Shown here piece after piece: positions 31,708 through 42,199 of a stretch of 64,000 nt of DNA. Numbering within the stretch: the stretch's first letter is position 1; every line of letters begins with the position of its first letter. Under the pieces are notes generated by a model that was not told where the DNA came from, ran no database searches, and saw nothing but the letters and a program-made list of their open reading frames with translations. The stretch spans positions 11,366,501-11,430,500 of the forward strand of contig CM076952.1 of NCBI GenBank assembly GCA_039566865.1. The letters are read 5' to 3'. The DNA is from Aurelia coerulea (taxonomy: Eukaryota > Cnidaria > Scyphozoa > Semaeostomeae > Ulmaridae). The translations under genes were made by a program, and so were the position numbers.

Positions 31708-32841
31708 TTGTACCTATTTTGCTGTATATTCATCTTGATTTCGATCTTTTTGCTTCCTCTTTCGTTGACAGTCCAAATTGTTGCAAAGTATTCGTTTTAC
31801 CCAAAATGCCGCTTTCTATTCATCTTTGCTCAGCTATACTCATCTATCAGGACTTCATTTTACATCCTTCGTGAGTTAGTAAAAAGGCTTCCACGTATCA
31901 TTTTTGTCCTACATAAACGCAAAATCTTGACAAATATCCTGTTTAAATATTGCTACTTTTATTTAACCTGTACTGCAAGTTATACATTGTACTCGCAATG
32001 GAGTAGCTATAGGATTATTTTATTAAGCGGTGACATTGAGACAAACCCTGGCCCAGATCCCGGAACTCTCAGTTTTTGTTCCTGGAATTTAAATAGCATT
32101 TGTGCTCACGAGTTTGTCAGAGTTTCTCTCATGGAAGCATATAACGCGGTGTATAATTATGATTTGATTGGTATTGTTGAAACTCACCTTGATACCACCG
32201 TGGATGAAAGTAAATTGGCTATTGATGGCTATAAATTTGTCAAGAGCAACCATCCTCAAAATGTAAAGAGGGGAGGTGTTGGGCTCTATATCAAAGAGAC
32301 TTTCCCAGCTAAGGAACGGTCTGACCTCGAAACTCTCTCTGAATGCATTGTATGTGAAATTCAAATTAAGAGGAAGAAATATTTTTTCTCAGTTTTATAT
32401 CGAAGTCCTAGCCAGAGTCAAACAGAGTACGAGGAATTTACAAGAAACTTTGACCTGATGTTATCCAAGATGGCTGCCGAAAATCCTCATTGTATCATTA
32501 TAACAGGCGATTTTAATGCTCGTTCCTCTCAATGGTGGGAAAATGATTTAGAAAACGATATTGGTAAAGTCTTTGAACCTTTTACATCAGATCTCGGTCT
32601 ACATCAATTAATCTCTGAGCCAACTCATTTCATGGGCGAATCTAGATCATGCATTGATCTAATATTTACCGATCAACCAAATCTATTCATTGAGTCTGGT
32701 GTCCATCCTTCCATTCATGAGCAATGCCATCATCAGATCGTTTATGGCAAATTAAGCATTGCCAATTTAGCACCGCCTCCCTTTAGTAGAAGAATTTGGT
32801 TTTATGAACGTGCTGATATCTCCTCAATAAGAAAAGCCTAG
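31708..32841 (+). pseudogene. Element D: hydrophobic leader, 2A peptide and AP-like endonuclease
   Basis: 377 codons. Residues 1-26 are strongly hydrophobic and look like a signal peptide or membrane anchor; residues 27-106 are basic and aromatic. Residues 109-116 are DIETNPGP, an exact match to the 2A ribosome-skipping consensus, predicted to separate after Gly115. The endonuclease follows at once: SWNLNS (N127), VETHLD (E158), GGVGLYIK, LYRSPS, TGDFNA (267-271) and SCIDLIF (D317). In place of the usual SDH it ends HEQCHHQIVY (H341/H342), a form I associate with some related elements. The role is nicking target DNA to prime reverse transcription. The frame is lost after 32841, before the RT. 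2A at the N-terminus of non-LTR ORFs is known from sea urchins and cnidarians. Confidence 0.9.
32032..32055 (+). promoter_or_regulatory. 2A-like ribosome-skipping motif
   Basis: Codons for DIETNPGP; the preceding residues are LLSG. Predicted break between Gly and the last Pro. The match to the consensus D-(V/I)-E-x-N-P-G-P is complete; activity is inferred. Confidence 0.85.
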
Positions 32842-33223
32842 AAATGTTCCAATGGAGTGAAACTTTGGAGGAGGTGGTTTGCCCCAATCTTAAGGTTGAA
32901 TTATTAAACGAAATACTACTAAATATTTTTCCAACTTCGTACCAGATGAAACTACTACGATTAGACCACGGCAGGCACCTTGGGTAACACAGTCTATCAA
33001 AAACTTTATCCGCAAAAAGAACAGGGCATACAAAACATTTATCAGAAATGGTCAACCAGAGGATAAGCAAGAGAACATCGAGAATATGGTATCGCAGGGT
33101 TCAGCCTTAATCGAAGACGCTAAGCAGAGATACTTCACCAAAATAGGGTGAACGCTTTCAAGTCCTACTACTGGTAGAAAATCTTACTGGGCTCTGATAA
33201 ATAAGATCTTAAACAAAGCGAAA

Positions 33224-34498
33224 GTGCCAGTGATTCCCCCTTTACTAGAAAACGACATCTTTGTTCTAGATTTCACTGATAAGGTGCAAGTATTTAACGA
33301 TTATTTCATGCTCCAATGTACCACCCTAGAAACCGGTAGTGAAATACCATCCGAAGTTCCACCACTTGCTCCACCCTTGACAAATTTCCAAATATCCGAT
33401 GAGGAGATACTAAGGATTATTCGGTAATTAAATCCAAGCAAAGCGCACGGTTGGGGTGATATTTCAGCACGTATGATTAAAATTTGCGATCATGCAATTG
33501 TACTGCCCCTACGAATAATATTTGAAATTTGCTTGGGTACAGGCATCTTCCCTCAAGTTTGGAAACAAGCAAATGTGGTTCCAGTACATAAAAAAGGTAG
33601 TAAAAATTTAAAGAAAAATTATCGTCCCATTTCACTCTTGCCACTTTTTGGAAAAATGCTTGAGAAATTGATGTTTGATACTCTGTACGAGCATCTAAAC
33701 ATGCATGACTTACTTAATGCAAATCAATCGGGATTCCGTCCTGGTAATTCAACTATTAATCAGTTGTTAACAATCGTTTATACTGTCTTCGAAGCTTTTG
33801 ACTGCAATCCACCTCTCGATGTGCGATCGGTATATCTAGATATATCTAAGGCATTTGATAGGGTTTGGCACGAAGGTCTTATTTTCAAGCTGCGTCGATG
33901 TGGTGTTTCTGGTCAGCTGCTTTCACTAGTTGAAAGTTTCTTAGCTGATCGTAAGCAGCGTACTGTCTTAAACGGCAAAGTATCACATTGGGGAAATGTT
34001 ACAGCTGGTGTTCCTCAGGGTTCAATCCTTGGGCCTCTTTTCTTTCTCGTGTACATAAATGATTTAACTGATAATTTGAGGTGTAATGTTAAACTCTTCG
34101 CTGACGATACATCGCTTTTTACTGTCGTTCACGATCCTGATGCAGCTGCCCTGGATATGAATCATGACATGCACCTCATTAGGTTTTGGGCACATAACTG
34201 GCGAATGTCTTTTAATACTGATCCAACGAAACAAGCCGTCGAAGTAACCTTCTCAAGGAAGAGAATCCGTGCAGATCATTCACCTATTCTATTTAACAAT
34301 ACTCCTGTCATAAAAGTTGATGAACACAAACACCTTGGGATTGTTCTAGATTCAAGATTGTCCTTTGCTAGTCATATCCAGGCAGCTATCAATAAATGCA
34401 GACAAGGAATAGGAATGTTACGCTTCCTTTCACAATTCTTGCCGCGACAAACATTAAATGAATTATATAAACTATATGTCCGACCACATTTGGATTAA
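33224..34498 (+). pseudogene. Element D: reverse transcriptase
   Basis: An N-terminal linker (33224-33427) ends at a stop; the same frame resumes at once (LNPSKAHGWGDIS) into the RT. In the 341-codon frame from 33473: NYRPISLLP (residues 49-57), QSGFRPGNST, YLDISKAFDRVWH (Asp123), AGVPQGSILGPLFF (178-191), FADDTS with the catalytic Asp pair at 211-212, HLGIVLDSRLSF. All RT catalytic residues are present. A stop replaces a Tyr codon in the PHLDYGD block at 34496. The clade is Jockey/CR1/L2-like. Confidence 0.92.
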
Positions 34499-35257
34499 GG
34501 TGACGTCATATATCATACTCCACAAAATGTATGTGAATTCAGTCAGAACATTACGCTTTCAAATCAGATGGAAAAGCTAGAATCTATTCAATACTCTGCA
34601 GCACTTGCAGTTACAGGTGCTTGGAAGGGCACATCTCGTGTGAAATTGTACGATGAGCTTGGATGGGAATCACTCAACCTCCGACGATGGTGCAGGCGTC
34701 TCGTTCTTTTTTATAAAATTGTCAATAATATCACTCCTGACTATACAAGGATACCAATTCCACCACTCCGGCAGTCCTCGTATCCCCTTCGCCATCAAGC
34801 TACAATTGGCCAAATCAGTGCACGAACAGCATGTTTTAATGCAAGCTTTTACCCTAGTTGTTTGCTTGAATGGAATAAGCTTGACCACGAAGTAAGAGAA
34901 TCACCTACAATCAGCATTTTCAAAAACAAGCTATTATCTCTTATACGTCCTCCTCCTAAGCCAGTCTACAGCATTCACGACCCAAAAGGTCTTGCAATAC
35001 TCACGCAGTTACGAGTTGGTCTCAGTAAGCTAAATCTGCACAAATTTAGACACAATTTTAGAGACACACTGAATCCACTGTGCCCCACAAATGACGGTGT
35101 TGAGGGCACGGAGCACTTTTTGCTGCACTGCCATGCTTACAATGCATACAGGAGAGATCTTCTCGATAGTGTAAACGCAACGTTGCAACCGTACGGTTTG
35201 TCAAATCATTCAAACGCGCTATTACTTGAAATGATGCTGTATGGTAATGAAAGGTAG
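34499..35257 (+). pseudogene. Element D: ORF2 C-terminal region
   Basis: Same frame as the RT after the stop. It reads YSAALAVTGAWKGTSRVKLY, LGWESL, FYKIVNNITPDYTRIPIPPL, SFYPSCLLEWNKLDHE, LSKLNLHKFRHNFRDTLNPL. A Cys/His segment (CPTNDGVEGTEHFLLHC) that may bind metal or nucleic acid follows. It ends at 35257. It is the intact counterpart of copies D2 and D3. Confidence 0.9.
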
Positions 35258-35690
35258 GTTTTCTATTGATTCTAATACAGAGATTCTTAAGGCAACTTTG
35301 AAATACATAAATGCAACACAACGCTTTGAATAAAATGATGCTACTAATGATTAGCTGCTGCTACCTGCAAGGGGTACGTAATTTTAAGTTCCTTATCGTT
35401 AGTGTTTCTTTTCCTTGTAAATTCTGTTTCGCATCGGAGGTCGGGCATTTTGCTTGCCTTGGCCAGTGGCGGGTGAGTTGCGCTCGTGGCATCAATAAAT
35501 TCATCGCGGTTGCGATGGGTATGTTGGTGCTGCGGGCGCGGCTCGTTTGTTCTATTTTTTCTATTTTTACTTTTTTAGGCACGGTAGCCCCATCAGTCCT
35601 AAAGAACTGCTTTTCAGGGGGCCGTGGCAAACAATTAAATACATAATATGAAAAACTGAATACCCAAAAAAATTTATTAAAACTAATTAT

Positions 35691-37100
35691 TTATGAATTA
35701 TCTTTCAATCTTCTTTTAAAAGTGGCAAGGGAGGGCGCCTGTTTTACGTCATTGTCAAGCTGGTTCCATAATTTAGATCCACGAAAAGATGTACCTTTTT
35801 GCCCATTGCTGGTTTTCCTTGAAGGTAACAAAAGATCAGTTTCCGTGTTTCGCAATTGCCTGATAGTTCGAGTAGAATTTTTGACGAACAATCTTGAAAG
35901 ATATTCTGGAGCAAGACCATTTAGCGTTTTGTACATGATTGTGGCAGTTTCACTCTTAATAATATCATTTATAGTTGGCCATTTTAGATTGTGTATCAAT
36001 GGCTTAGCAGATGAATCAAAATTACTTCTTGTAACAATTCTAGCTGATCGATTCTGCAGCTTTTGAAGGGTCTGCAGTCTTGTCACCCCACAGTTCCCCC
36101 ATACGGAACAGCAATACCTAAAATGAGGCTCTACGATGCCCCGATACATCTTACTTAGGGTATTTTGAGGTAAACATTTCCTGGAATATTTCAGAAACCC
36201 TATTCCACGAGAAACTTTAGTACGGAGACTATTGATCTGCTCGTCCCAGTTTAAGTTCTTGTCGACTATTACACCCAGATACTTTGTCTGATCTACATTT
36301 TCAACTTGAGAGTCCCCAATGAGAAACTGTGGAGGATTAACAACTTTATCAGCAATTTTCCTAATTTTGGGTTTTGAACCCACAAGCAGGGATTGAGTTT
36401 TTAGGACATTCAAAGAAAGTTTATTGCCTAGCAACCATTGCTTCAAATGACCCAATTCGCTATTTACCTTAGAGAAAAAGGAAGGTCATTGATGTAGATC
36501 AGAAACAAGAGAGGGCCGAGACATGAACCCTGTGGGACACCACAGTGGATTTCTTCAGTTTTGGAAGAAACGCCATTAACTTTGCAGGATTGTTTTCTAT
36601 TTGTTAGATAGGACGAGAACCAAGCAAATTCTAGATTATCGACACCATATTTTCTCAATTTCGCATGTAAAATATCATGATATCAAATGCCTTTTTAAGA
36701 TCAATAAAGATATTTGCAGTGTATTTACCACTGTCCATGTTCACATACCAGTCATCTGTGTTATTAAGAAGGCAAGTGACAACAGAATGAAGAGCTCTAA
36801 AGCCAGACTGGTTTGAAAACAGATGTTTGTTTTTGTCCAAGTAATCGTACAGTTGGTTATAAATAAGCTTTTCAAAGACCTTGGCTAAGACTGGGAGCAC
36901 TGATATAGGTCGGTAGTTAGATCGGTCGTCAGGTTGTCCGCTTTTAAAAATGGGAGCTACTCTGGCAATTTTCCAGCTTTCTGGAAAACAGCCAGTAGCA
37001 ATCGAAAGATTGAATATGTCACAAAGTGATTCCGAATACTGGAAGTGCGATCTTCAGAAAGCAGCTAGCAATACCACCGTTACCACTTCCCTTCGAGGTT
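35691..37100 (-). pseudogene. Element E ORF2: RT, broken and lacking YADD
   Basis: Pieces in reading order: debris near 37000 (FPESWKIARVAPIFKSGQ-like, then YRPISVLP near 36905), 36900-36655 ([38 protein letters not shown]) and 36658-36464 ([20 protein letters not shown]). The frame then jumps directly to 36455-35691 (LKQWLLGNKLSLNVLKTQS, YLGVIVDKNLNWDEQ, WGNCGVTRLQTLQKLQNRSA, GSKLWNQL). The roughly 100 bases that should encode the YADD catalytic box (present in E2 at 52240-52251) are deleted at 36455-36464, so this RT is dead beyond point mutation. Confidence 0.87.
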
Positions 37101-37481
37101 TTCAATTTGCCAAGTACTTTTCCTAACTGCAGTTTGTCGATAGCATGAAAATTAAACTTAGTTTTTTGTGGATTGACCTCGTAGACATTCTCAAGAAGAG
37201 GGTTTCTTGTGTGGGCAATTTTATCTCTGAGAGTCTCTCCAATAGTGCAGAAAAAGTTATTGATAGATTCTGCAATGTCAGCATTAGTAGAGATATGTTT
37301 TCCGTCGATATTTAGCGATGCAATGTTAGTGGTTTTAGATTTCTTGTTTAGGACATTATTGATCGTTTGCCATGTTTTTTAAGGTCACCTTCACAAGAAG
37401 CAATTTTATGAGTGAAATACTCACGCTTAAGTTGCCCATTTAGTTTGTTAACTTGATTACGTATATGCCTGTAAGATTGCA

Positions 37482-38477
37482 TCAATACTTCAGATTTTGA
37501 GCGAACGGCTTGTTTTTTTTTAACTTATCCCTAGCTTTGCACATAACTTTGAATTCGTTTGACAACCAAGGACAAACTTTTTCAGAAACGCGCCTTTCAC
37601 GAATCGGGGCATGATTTTCAAGAATAAGAGAGAATATGCTGCTCCAGTTATTTACAACCACATCTATGTCGTCTGTGTTCTGCACAATACCTTTCCAGTC
37701 TACTTCCAGGAGGTCATTTACAAATTTGTTTTGATCAAAGTTCTTCATCCGCCTAGTAGAAATATGTTTTTGTTGCTTCTTGCTGGCACCACGAAATTTC
37801 CTAACACAATAGATCAAGTAATGATCACTGAGGGACGTTTTATGCACACCAGAAGTTACTATGTTAGATTTGTTTGTCGTAGCTATGTGATCTATTAGTG
37901 TGGTAGTAGTCAGAGTTTCACGAGAAGGGCTTTCAATTAACTGGTGAAAACCAAACAGATTGTAAATTTCTAGTAGATGTAGAGAGTGAGCTGGAAGGTC
38001 ATTTATAGAAACATGCCCTGTTTTGGAATATTTTGCCAAAATATCACAGTTTGTATCGCCTAGAAGTATAATTTCTTTATCTTCCCTGTCAAGAAATTGT
38101 GGACACTTCTCCAAATGATCAAAAGTATCAACAGTAACATTTGGAGGTCGATACCAAGCCATTACCAAGAAAGGAGAAGCACGAACAGGTTTAATTTCGA
38201 CGCATAAAAGCTCAAGAAATGATTTGGGATTGTCTTCCTGCACAGTAGATTTATCTAACAAAGTATCTTTAAGATAAATTGCAACACCACCCCCATTACG
38301 GTCACGATCATACCTTTTGATGGTATACCCTTCGATATTAACTAAACTATCATCAATAGTATTATCAAGTTTTGTCTCATTTATAGCCAGAATTTGAATT
38401 CCCAATTCTTTTACAAGCATCCGTATCTTATCAATATGAAGTAAAAGACTATTAACATTTAAAGATGTAATACTCAT
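37482..38477 (-). pseudogene. Element E ORF2: AP-like endonuclease
   Basis: 331 codons. ITSLNVNSL (Asn), LAINETKLD (Glu), GGGVAIYLKD, MAWYRPPN, ILLGDTNCD, TLIDHIAT and SLSDHYLIYCVRK (terminal His) give a complete set of endonuclease residues. The linker CPWLSNEFKVMCKARDKLKK follows, and the frame is lost at 37482 in an A-rich codon run. About 130 bases separate it from ORF1, which fits a two-ORF CR1-like layout. Confidence 0.9.
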
Positions 38478-38609
38478 TCCCTTTCTATGCCCAAGAGTAG
38501 TTACTTTTCTAACTGGCTCGGGTTGAGAAGATGTGGGGGGAGCACACTGCAGTGGGGAAGAGATCCCTCCTTTGCCACAATTATCATCTATTTCATTAAC
38601 CGAGGAGAG

Positions 38610-39455
38610 TCATTCTGAATTTAGAAAATTAATATAATTAGTTGCCAAAATATGTCTTCCAGAAAATTTTGGATGGAGACCCCATCGATCCAAGTGACTT
38701 TCATTGATATTATCGTGCTTGATAAAAGCGACACCAAGGTGCTTCAAATTTGTTTCCAATAGTGCGTTGACTTGTTTCCTTTTGTTATCCAAATGTGACG
38801 AATCCGTTCTCATGACGATGCTAGATACGGCAACATTTTCTATGTGATGAGATGCATGCACAGCAAGGTCGATCATTCTTTCAGCAATTTGTTCACTGGT
38901 ATCTGATTTTAAGTTGTTAGTTCCGCACATTATAATTAAACCAGCCGGTTTCATCTCTATTGTAGGCTGCACATAAGACCTCATGTGTTCGACTCTAGCT
39001 CCTGGAAAAGACTTGATGTTGCATTGGAGATCTGGCACTTCGTTGTTAATATCCTGTTTGTTAACTTTTCGTAGCATAGAGTCACTGACTATCGTAACAT
39101 TTGGTTTTCGCTGACTATAGGCACGGTTCTGATTTGGCCTGTTTGTTGCTGTTTTGAAACGACTAGCAGGTGGTTGTTTTTGAACGGCTTCAGCATAGCT
39201 GTGTTCCCCAGGGTAAACATTTCTTCTTCTCCCTCGTTCAATTTGCTCAATAGGGACATCATCAGTTGCTTGTATATTATCCGATCTTTTCTGAGAAATT
39301 TCTGAAATGCTTTTATGCCCAGTTGGCATCAATCTTGAAGGATTCTGACTCAGATATCTTTCTTTCGCCATGATATCTGAACTTTTTTTCTCGGGGTTTT
39401 CCATCGTTTCAATTAGGGCTACCCTTTCTTTGTGGACATTTGGGAGGTTTATCAT
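38610..39455 (-). CDS. Element E ORF1: SGNH-type esterase domain protein
   Basis: 281 codons, uninterrupted. The N-terminal half is polar and basic, with SYAEAVQKQPPASRFK and YSQRKPNVTIV. From about residue 115 it has the SGNH hydrolase blocks: VSDSMLR (nucleophile Ser), FPGARVEHM (Gly block), IIMCGTNNL (Asn block) and ESHLDRWGLHPKFSGRHILA (Asp/His pair). Esterase-type ORF1 proteins are known from CR1-clade elements, where they are thought to assist RNP formation or membrane or lipid interaction; the role is not settled. All four signature blocks are present. The start is the first Met, only some 12 bases inside the element's 5' end. Confidence 0.85.
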   Translation of the reverse strand: MINLPNVHKERVALIETMENPEKKSSDIMAKERYLSQNPSRLMPTGHKSISEISQKRSDNIQATDDVPIEQIERGRRRNVYPGEHSYAEAVQKQPPASRFKTATNRPNQNRAYSQRKPNVTIVSDSMLRKVNKQDINNEVPDLQCNIKSFPGARVEHMRSYVQPTIEMKPAGLIIMCGTNNLKSDTSEQIAERMIDLAVHASHHIENVAVSSIVMRTDSSHLDNKRKQVNALLETNLKHLGVAFIKHDNINESHLDRWGLHPKFSGRHILATNYINFLNSE

Positions 39456-39980
39456 TCTCTCATAAGTTGTTGGTTGGGGTGGGTGGAGTGCCTGGCATCT
39501 GGTGTGAAACAGAATATAGTATAGTATCTTTTAATTTATAAATGTTCGTGGTGTGACTGTATACAGTTTAATGTTTCGTGTTTTTAGATATTGGCCATGG
39601 GGTAGTCATTGTCTTTCGCTCCCCATGGTATCGTTCCTGTAGTGTCGTATAGTAATTAGAATTAGGTATAGTAGAATGTAAAATATATTGTAAGATTTAA
39701 TATTTGAATATATAAAAAAAAGAAGATATTTGGACTTTGGTACCCGTTTAATTTCAGTGCCATTTAACAACAGAGCATCCGAGATTTCTAATCATCGATC
39801 AACCGCTAGTATTACCGCTGGTATAAGTTACTGCATTTTCCATTTTTTTCATTTCATTTAATATTATTTATACACAAATTAACCCTTCAGCAAATTGAAA
39901 TATACAACATCTATTTACAATGATAAAAACCTCATGAATAAAAACCTATAGCCCTATAAAACTTAATCCTTGCTGTTCTT

Positions 39981-40353
39981 TCAGGGTGTTGTGTTTGGCT
40001 TGAGAGTCTGGCTCTTTAGATGCGTTTTTAGTATTTTTTTGAAACGATCAAGTGTCGGTAACTCACGAATTTCTGCAAGTGTATCACTCCTTGCCTTGAG
40101 AGCTGCATAATGGAATCCTTTTTTTGTAGATTCAGTCCTATATCTAGGGATCTGGATATCTTTACAGTGCCTCGTATTGTAGGTCGAGTGAAAAGATCTT
40201 GGTTGGTATTTATCCCAGAGGTTTTCAGGGCAACGTCTGTTCAGAATCTTGTAAGTCATGACACTCCTATCGTAACGGAAAAGATTTTCTACGTTAAACC
40301 AGGATGCCGACCAGCCATCTTTTATTCTTGCGTTTGCAGTTATTGAATACGCC
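39981..40353 (-). pseudogene. F1: C-terminal end of ORF2
   Basis: Frame reads RAYSITANARIKDGWSASWF, then YDRSVMTYKILNRRCPENLW, RHCKDIQIPRYRTESTKKGF and FKKILKTHLKSQ, with a stop at 39981. It is closely parallel to F2. Upstream it is cut by D3, after which (at 41519) the frame picks up at the ALSNAFK/AL-RLQ position, with one stop at the junction. Confidence 0.85.
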
Positions 40354-40358
40354 CGGTC

Positions 40359-41513
40359 CTTTTTTTTATACTGAATCTAAAAATTTTTACAAAGACGAAT
40401 TACCTACGACACTACTTACAAAACACTTTACTACACTACAAGGACGATACCCCTAGGAGCAAAATATCATGACTACGCCGGGGCCATGCCATAGAAGACA
40501 TAAAACTAAACTAAAATTAAAGATATGGTTACAAAAATCCCAAAGACAGATTTTGCAGGAGGACGAATTATTGATAGAAGTTTTGCCTTGAAAACTGCAA
40601 CAGACGGAGCTAGCCTGATTTCAGGATCAAGTTTGTTCCATTCAAAGATGCAATTAGGATAAAAACTGGATTGGAATTTTCATGTTCTTGCCCCCATTCG
40701 CCCAACCACATCCCGCTTACGAAGAGAGTATTGCAACTGATGAAGTGGTGGGATTGGATCCCTTGTATACAAGGGGGTGAGGTTATTTATGATCTTATAG
40801 AACAAGGTAAGGCGTCTACTCCAGCTTCGGGAACTCAGTGACTCCCAACCGAGCTCAGCGTACAGCTTATCACGCGAAGTCCCCCTCCAAGTTCCTGTTA
40901 CAGCAAGAGCAGCAGAATACTGAACAGACTCTAATTTTTCCATTAAACTTGGTACAATGATGTTTTGACTAAATTCGCATACTTTTGATGGGATGATGGG
41001 ATGACATCTCCGTAGTCAAGGTGGGGTCGCACATAGAGCTTATATAGTTCATTCAGGGTATGTCTGGGCAGATATTTGGAGATATACCTTAACAAACCAA
41101 TGCCTTTTCTCGTTTTAGAGATAGCAGCTTTAATATGAGCTGAGAAAGAAAGCTTCGTATCCAAATAACACCTAGATGTTTGTGTTCTTCTACCTTTTTC
41201 ACGGGTATGTCATTAAAGAGGATCACTGGATGATCTACTTCATGTCTTTTCCTTGAAAGAAGTAATTCAACAGCTTGTTTTTGTGGATCGGGATTAAAAG
41301 ACATCTTCCAATCATGGGCCCATTGGCTTATTAACTCCAAGTCATGGTTCATGTCATTTGCAGCTGCATTAGGGTCTTGGACAACCGTAAATAAGGACGT
41401 ATCATCGGCAAAAAGCTTTACGCTACATTTCAAGTCAGCAGTAAGATCATTTATATAGACGAGAAAAAATAATGGTCCTAAAATGGAACCCTGGGGCACT
41501 CCTGCTAAAGCAT
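40359..41513 (-). mobile_element. Family D copy D3, inserted in F1
   Basis: 5'-truncated minus copy starting inside the RT (VPQGS block at 41499) and ending in poly-A (T-run at 40360-40368). Flanked by cggtc at 40354-40358 and 41514-41518. The 3' UTR is shorter and more diverged than in D or D2. Confidence 0.87.
40680..41499 (-). pseudogene. Copy D3: RT from PQGS block to C-terminal region
   Basis: PQGSILGPLFFLVYINDL, LFADDTSLFTVVQDP, WKMSFNPDPQKQAVELLLS and KKVEEHKHLGV come first; a one-base shift near 41160 follows, then DTKLSFSAHIKAAISKTRKG and LYKLYVRPHLDYGDVI. A second shift near 40945 leads to YSAALAVTGTWRGTSRDKLY and PIPPLHQLQY. The remaining part to about 40540 is recognisable without an open frame. 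The catalytic FADD is intact but the N-terminal half of RT is missing. Confidence 0.87.
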
Positions 41514-41518
41514 CGGTC

Positions 41519-42197
41519 TTGAAGGCGTTAGAGAGCAGCTACTTTTGTTTTCGAAAGACTACCCCAGATAACATCGGCATAACGCAGGTGACTCTTAATT
41601 TACGCATAATATACATTACACAGCTGGGATTGTGGAACGACATTTTTCAATTTTTTTAAAGCTGCAAGACCTCCACTCTGTTTGCCTTTGGTGCGCTTAA
41701 ACTGTTCATCCCAACTTAGTTTTTCATCAGCTATCACTCCATGGGATTTCGTCTTTTCTACTCTTTTGATATCAGAGTTATTTAGTTTCAGCACTTCTGG
41801 CAGGTCTAAAATTTTGGTTTTAAGTGGATGCCCTATGACAATGAATTCTGTTTTTTCAGATTGGGGCTAAGTTTGTTCACCCTCATCCACTCAGAGATTG
41901 GAAGCTCTTGATGCATGTCCTCAGTTAGTTTCGCCACATCATCCGATGCAATCGTTATATTGGTATCGTCAGCATAAATGCTAGCCTTGGAGAATTTAAG
42001 ACACTTTTCCAAGTCATTCAAGTAAATGATGAAAAGAAGAGGGCATAAAAATGAACCTTGGGGAATACCACAGGCTACGTCTCTGGCTTTAGAATGCTTA
42101 CCGTTCAGAGAGCAGAACTGTTTTCTGTTGTTTAAGAAGGATTCAAACCAATTCCCAGCTTTGCTTCTTATTCCCTATGCACGTAATTTTTGAGTAA
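41519..42197 (-). pseudogene. F1: RT middle part with catalytic box
   Basis: Reading from 42197: the end of the LKKAFDTVDHDILLKNY block, then PQGSFLCPLLFIIYLNDL near 42050, SIYADDTNITIAS at 41960 (catalytic Asp pair), ISEWMRVNKLSPNL at 41880, then frameshift and LKLNNSDIKRVEKTKSHGV, EKLSWDEQF, LRYADVIWGSLSKTKVAAL to 41519. Several frame breaks. Confidence 0.85.
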
Positions 42198-42199
42198 TA

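Larger units (their letters stand above)
35529..39467 (-). mobile_element. CR1-like element E, inserted in the 3' UTR of D
   Basis: Minus-strand element with ORF1 (38610-39455), endonuclease (37482-38477) and broken RT (35691-about 37100). D's UTR is matched on both sides by comparison with copy D2. A candidate duplication tgttggt lies at 35522-35528 and 39468-39474; the 3' boundary is less certain than the 5' one. Confidence 0.78.
31645..39723 (+). mobile_element. Non-LTR element D, full length, interrupted by E
   Basis: Flanked by agatatttgga at 31634-31644 and 39724-39734. It contains a leader with a 2A peptide and endonuclease (31708-32841), RT and C-terminal region (33224-35257), and a 3' UTR split by element E (about 35529-39467). 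It ends at 39475-39723 with the family 3' end and poly-A. Inactivating changes are few: a frame break after 32841, stops at 33425-33427 and 34496-34498. Confidence 0.87.
30470..39790 (-). mobile_element. Non-LTR element F2, split by a MITE and by element D
   Basis: F2 pieces are 30470-30682, 31153-31644 and 39735-about 39790, all minus. They join twice with reading frame kept: across TTAA (MITE K) and across the 11-bp agatatttgga (element D). It is 5' truncated near 39790, and only the RT C-terminal region and 3' UTR remain. Confidence 0.85.
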
